DNA of 64,000 bases from an alpha proteobacterium U9-1i. Lineage in GTDB: Bacteria; Pseudomonadota; Alphaproteobacteria; Caulobacterales; Aquidulcibacteraceae. The notes beneath the pieces were generated by a model. It was not told where the DNA came from. It worked only from the letters and a program-made list of their open reading frames with translations, and did no database searches. A program made the translations under genes and the position numbers. Positions within the stretch are counted from its first letter, which is position 1, and each line of letters begins with the position of its first letter. This document shows, one piece after another, positions 62,857 to 64,000 of the stretch. Where the stretch lies: positions 248,001-312,000 of the forward strand of contig BBSY01000002.1 of assembly GCA_000974665.1 (NCBI GenBank), written 5' to 3'.

Positions 62857-64000
62857 TCAGAACTCGTAGCGCAGACCGACTTGGATCAGCCAACGCGATT
62901 CGTTGGTGTTGATGGTCGGACCCGTGGTTGGGCTGAACACGCTGCTGGTGACGTTCGAGTAGCGATAGCGCTCGCAAACGAGGCTACCGGCAGCAGCCGC
63001 CACACCCGTCGACGTCGCGCAGACAGCGTCGGCAACGCGGCCGCCTGCACGGCTATCGCCGTACTCGCGGATCACGCCCCATTCGTCGTTCAGCAGGTTG
63101 GCCAGGTTCGCCACGTCAAACGTGAGACGCGTGCGGTGACCACGCATCAGGCCTGGGAGCTCTTGACTGAGCTGCAGGTCGATCTGCGTGACGTCCGGAT
63201 TGTTGCGCGCGCTCTTGTCGACGATGCCTTCGCTCAGGCCGAAATGATTCACGATCGTGCGGAAGGCGTTGAGGCTGTCCTGCGTATCGAATGAAACCAG
63301 GCCGCAATTGAAAGCGACGCCAGCCACTGTTCCGGGAGTGCAGTTGCTCAGATCCGGCACGTACAGCAATTGGTCGGATCGTTGCACGCCGAAGGTCGGC
63401 GTACGCGAGCCAACTGGATCGACCATCAGGAAGTTGATGGCGCGGCCGTCACGGATTTCACCGAACAGCGTCAGGCGCGATTCCAGATCGCCGATCGGCG
63501 TACCGCGCCAGCCGAAGTCGAACTTGAAGCTATCGGTGATTTGGCCATTCGGACGCCCGAGCACCGAGCCGTTCAGGTCGAGATCGGCGTATTGCTCTCC
63601 GTAGAAGCCGCTGGCGGTGGTGCCGAATTGGGCATAGCCGCCGAAATCTTCACCTTCCTGGCGCGCATACGACAGGCCGAAATTGATGCCGTTGTCGAAC
63701 TCGCGGCCCACCGACACGGCCGTTACGACCGACCAGCTGGTTTCATCGGGCGTGTACGCGACGATGTCACGGTTGGCGTTGACGTTGGTCGTTTGAGCCA
63801 TGCCGCGCAGTGTGCGCTGCGCCGTCACCATGTTGATGCCGTCGAACCGCGGGCGGCCATCCGGCAGGAATTGCTGCCCAGCTTCGACGCCAGCCAAAAT
63901 GTCGGCGGCGGTCGGGTTCGGCACGACCAGCAGTCGCGCCTTCGTGTCCGTAAACGCAACCGAGTTGTGGCTTTGCGTGCCGACGATATCGAGGCCCCAA
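62857..64000 (-). CDS. TonB-dependent receptor, C-terminal part (Oar-like)
   Basis: The frame is open from the right window edge (residues WGLDIVGTQSHNSVAFTD) to a stop at 62857, giving about 380 residues of beta-barrel. It ends in WLIQVGLRYEF, with the terminal Phe of outer-membrane proteins. RLTFDVANLANLLNDEWGVI is typical of Oar/TonB receptors. The N-terminus, plug and any carboxypeptidase-like domain lie outside. The ligand is unknown. Confidence 0.9.
   Translation of the reverse strand, partial: WGLDIVGTQSHNSVAFTDTKARLLVVPNPTAADILAGVEAGQQFLPDGRPRFDGINMVTAQRTLRGMAQTTNVNANRDIVAYTPDETSWSVVTAVSVGREFDNGINFGLSYARQEGEDFGGYAQFGTTASGFYGEQYADLDLNGSVLGRPNGQITDSFKFDFGWRGTPIGDLESRLTLFGEIRDGRAINFLMVDPVGSRTPTFGVQRSDQLLYVPDLSNCTPGTVAGVAFNCGLVSFDTQDSLNAFRTIVNHFGLSEGIVDKSARNNPDVTQIDLQLSQELPGLMRGHRTRLTFDVANLANLLNDEWGVIREYGDSRAGGRVADAVCATSTGVAAAAGSLVCERYRYSNVTSSVFSPTTGPTINTNESRWLIQVGLRYEF

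Overview
The window is GC-rich and densely coded, and it looks like the chromosome of an alphaproteobacterium of the Caulobacterales/Hyphomonadaceae type. The evidence for this is a CpdR-like receiver, a SigF/NrsF sigma/anti-sigma pair, several TonB receptors, FecR and ECF regulators, and an isopeptidase-type lasso peptide cluster. This taxonomic call is inference from gene content; there is no rRNA in the window.

Layout. (1) 1-8.8 kb is accessory and looks like a defence island. It holds a 4-TM membrane protein with a metallo-beta-lactamase-fold partner (cut by the window edge), an excisionase-like antitoxin with a PIN toxin behind a three-copy operator-like repeat, an unknown protein, and a pair of dynamin-like GTPases. 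One of the GTPases carries an N-terminal TIR domain. An XRE regulator closes the block. (2) 8.8-32 kb is mostly housekeeping and envelope/stress genes: a FecI-like sigma factor, histidine kinases and receivers, a SOUL/DUF2256/SDR operon, MipA, fasciclin and M48 lipoproteins, two TerC proteins, a Bax-inhibitor-1 protein, SbtA/SbtB and FecR. Three copies of a conserved structured leader motif precede terC1, the BI-1 gene and a small-protein operon. (3) 32.8-35.7 kb is a redox operon: thioredoxin, CcdA, DoxX, SigF and NrsF.

(4) 35.8-46.6 kb is a complete lasso-peptide locus facing a quorum-sensing locus. TonB receptor and isopeptidase run rightward. Leftward, in one direction, run LuxR, LuxI, PhyH oxygenase, GntR regulator, two 36-residue lasso precursors, the B protease and the cyclase. 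The inferred logic is that acyl-homoserine-lactone signalling controls production, and that the receptor/isopeptidase pair re-imports and opens the lasso peptide. (5) 46.8-54.1 kb is a remnant of an integrated mobilisable element (a ParB-like gene broken by a frameshift, ArdC, Toprim, SSB-like, DUF6876, TraF-type peptidase, short relaxase). It abuts the 3' end of a tRNA-Val(GAC) gene. No integrase or type IV secretion genes are visible.

(6) 54.3-64 kb is conserved backbone: cpdR, N-formylglutamate amidohydrolase, typA, an XRE regulator, hisN, the agmatine-to-putrescine genes aguB and aguA separated by a nested palindromic repeat, and the 3' part of another TonB receptor that runs off the window.

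The most interesting items are the TIR-dynamin/dynamin pair, the two lasso precursors with their quorum-sensing neighbourhood, and the three-copy leader RNA motif.
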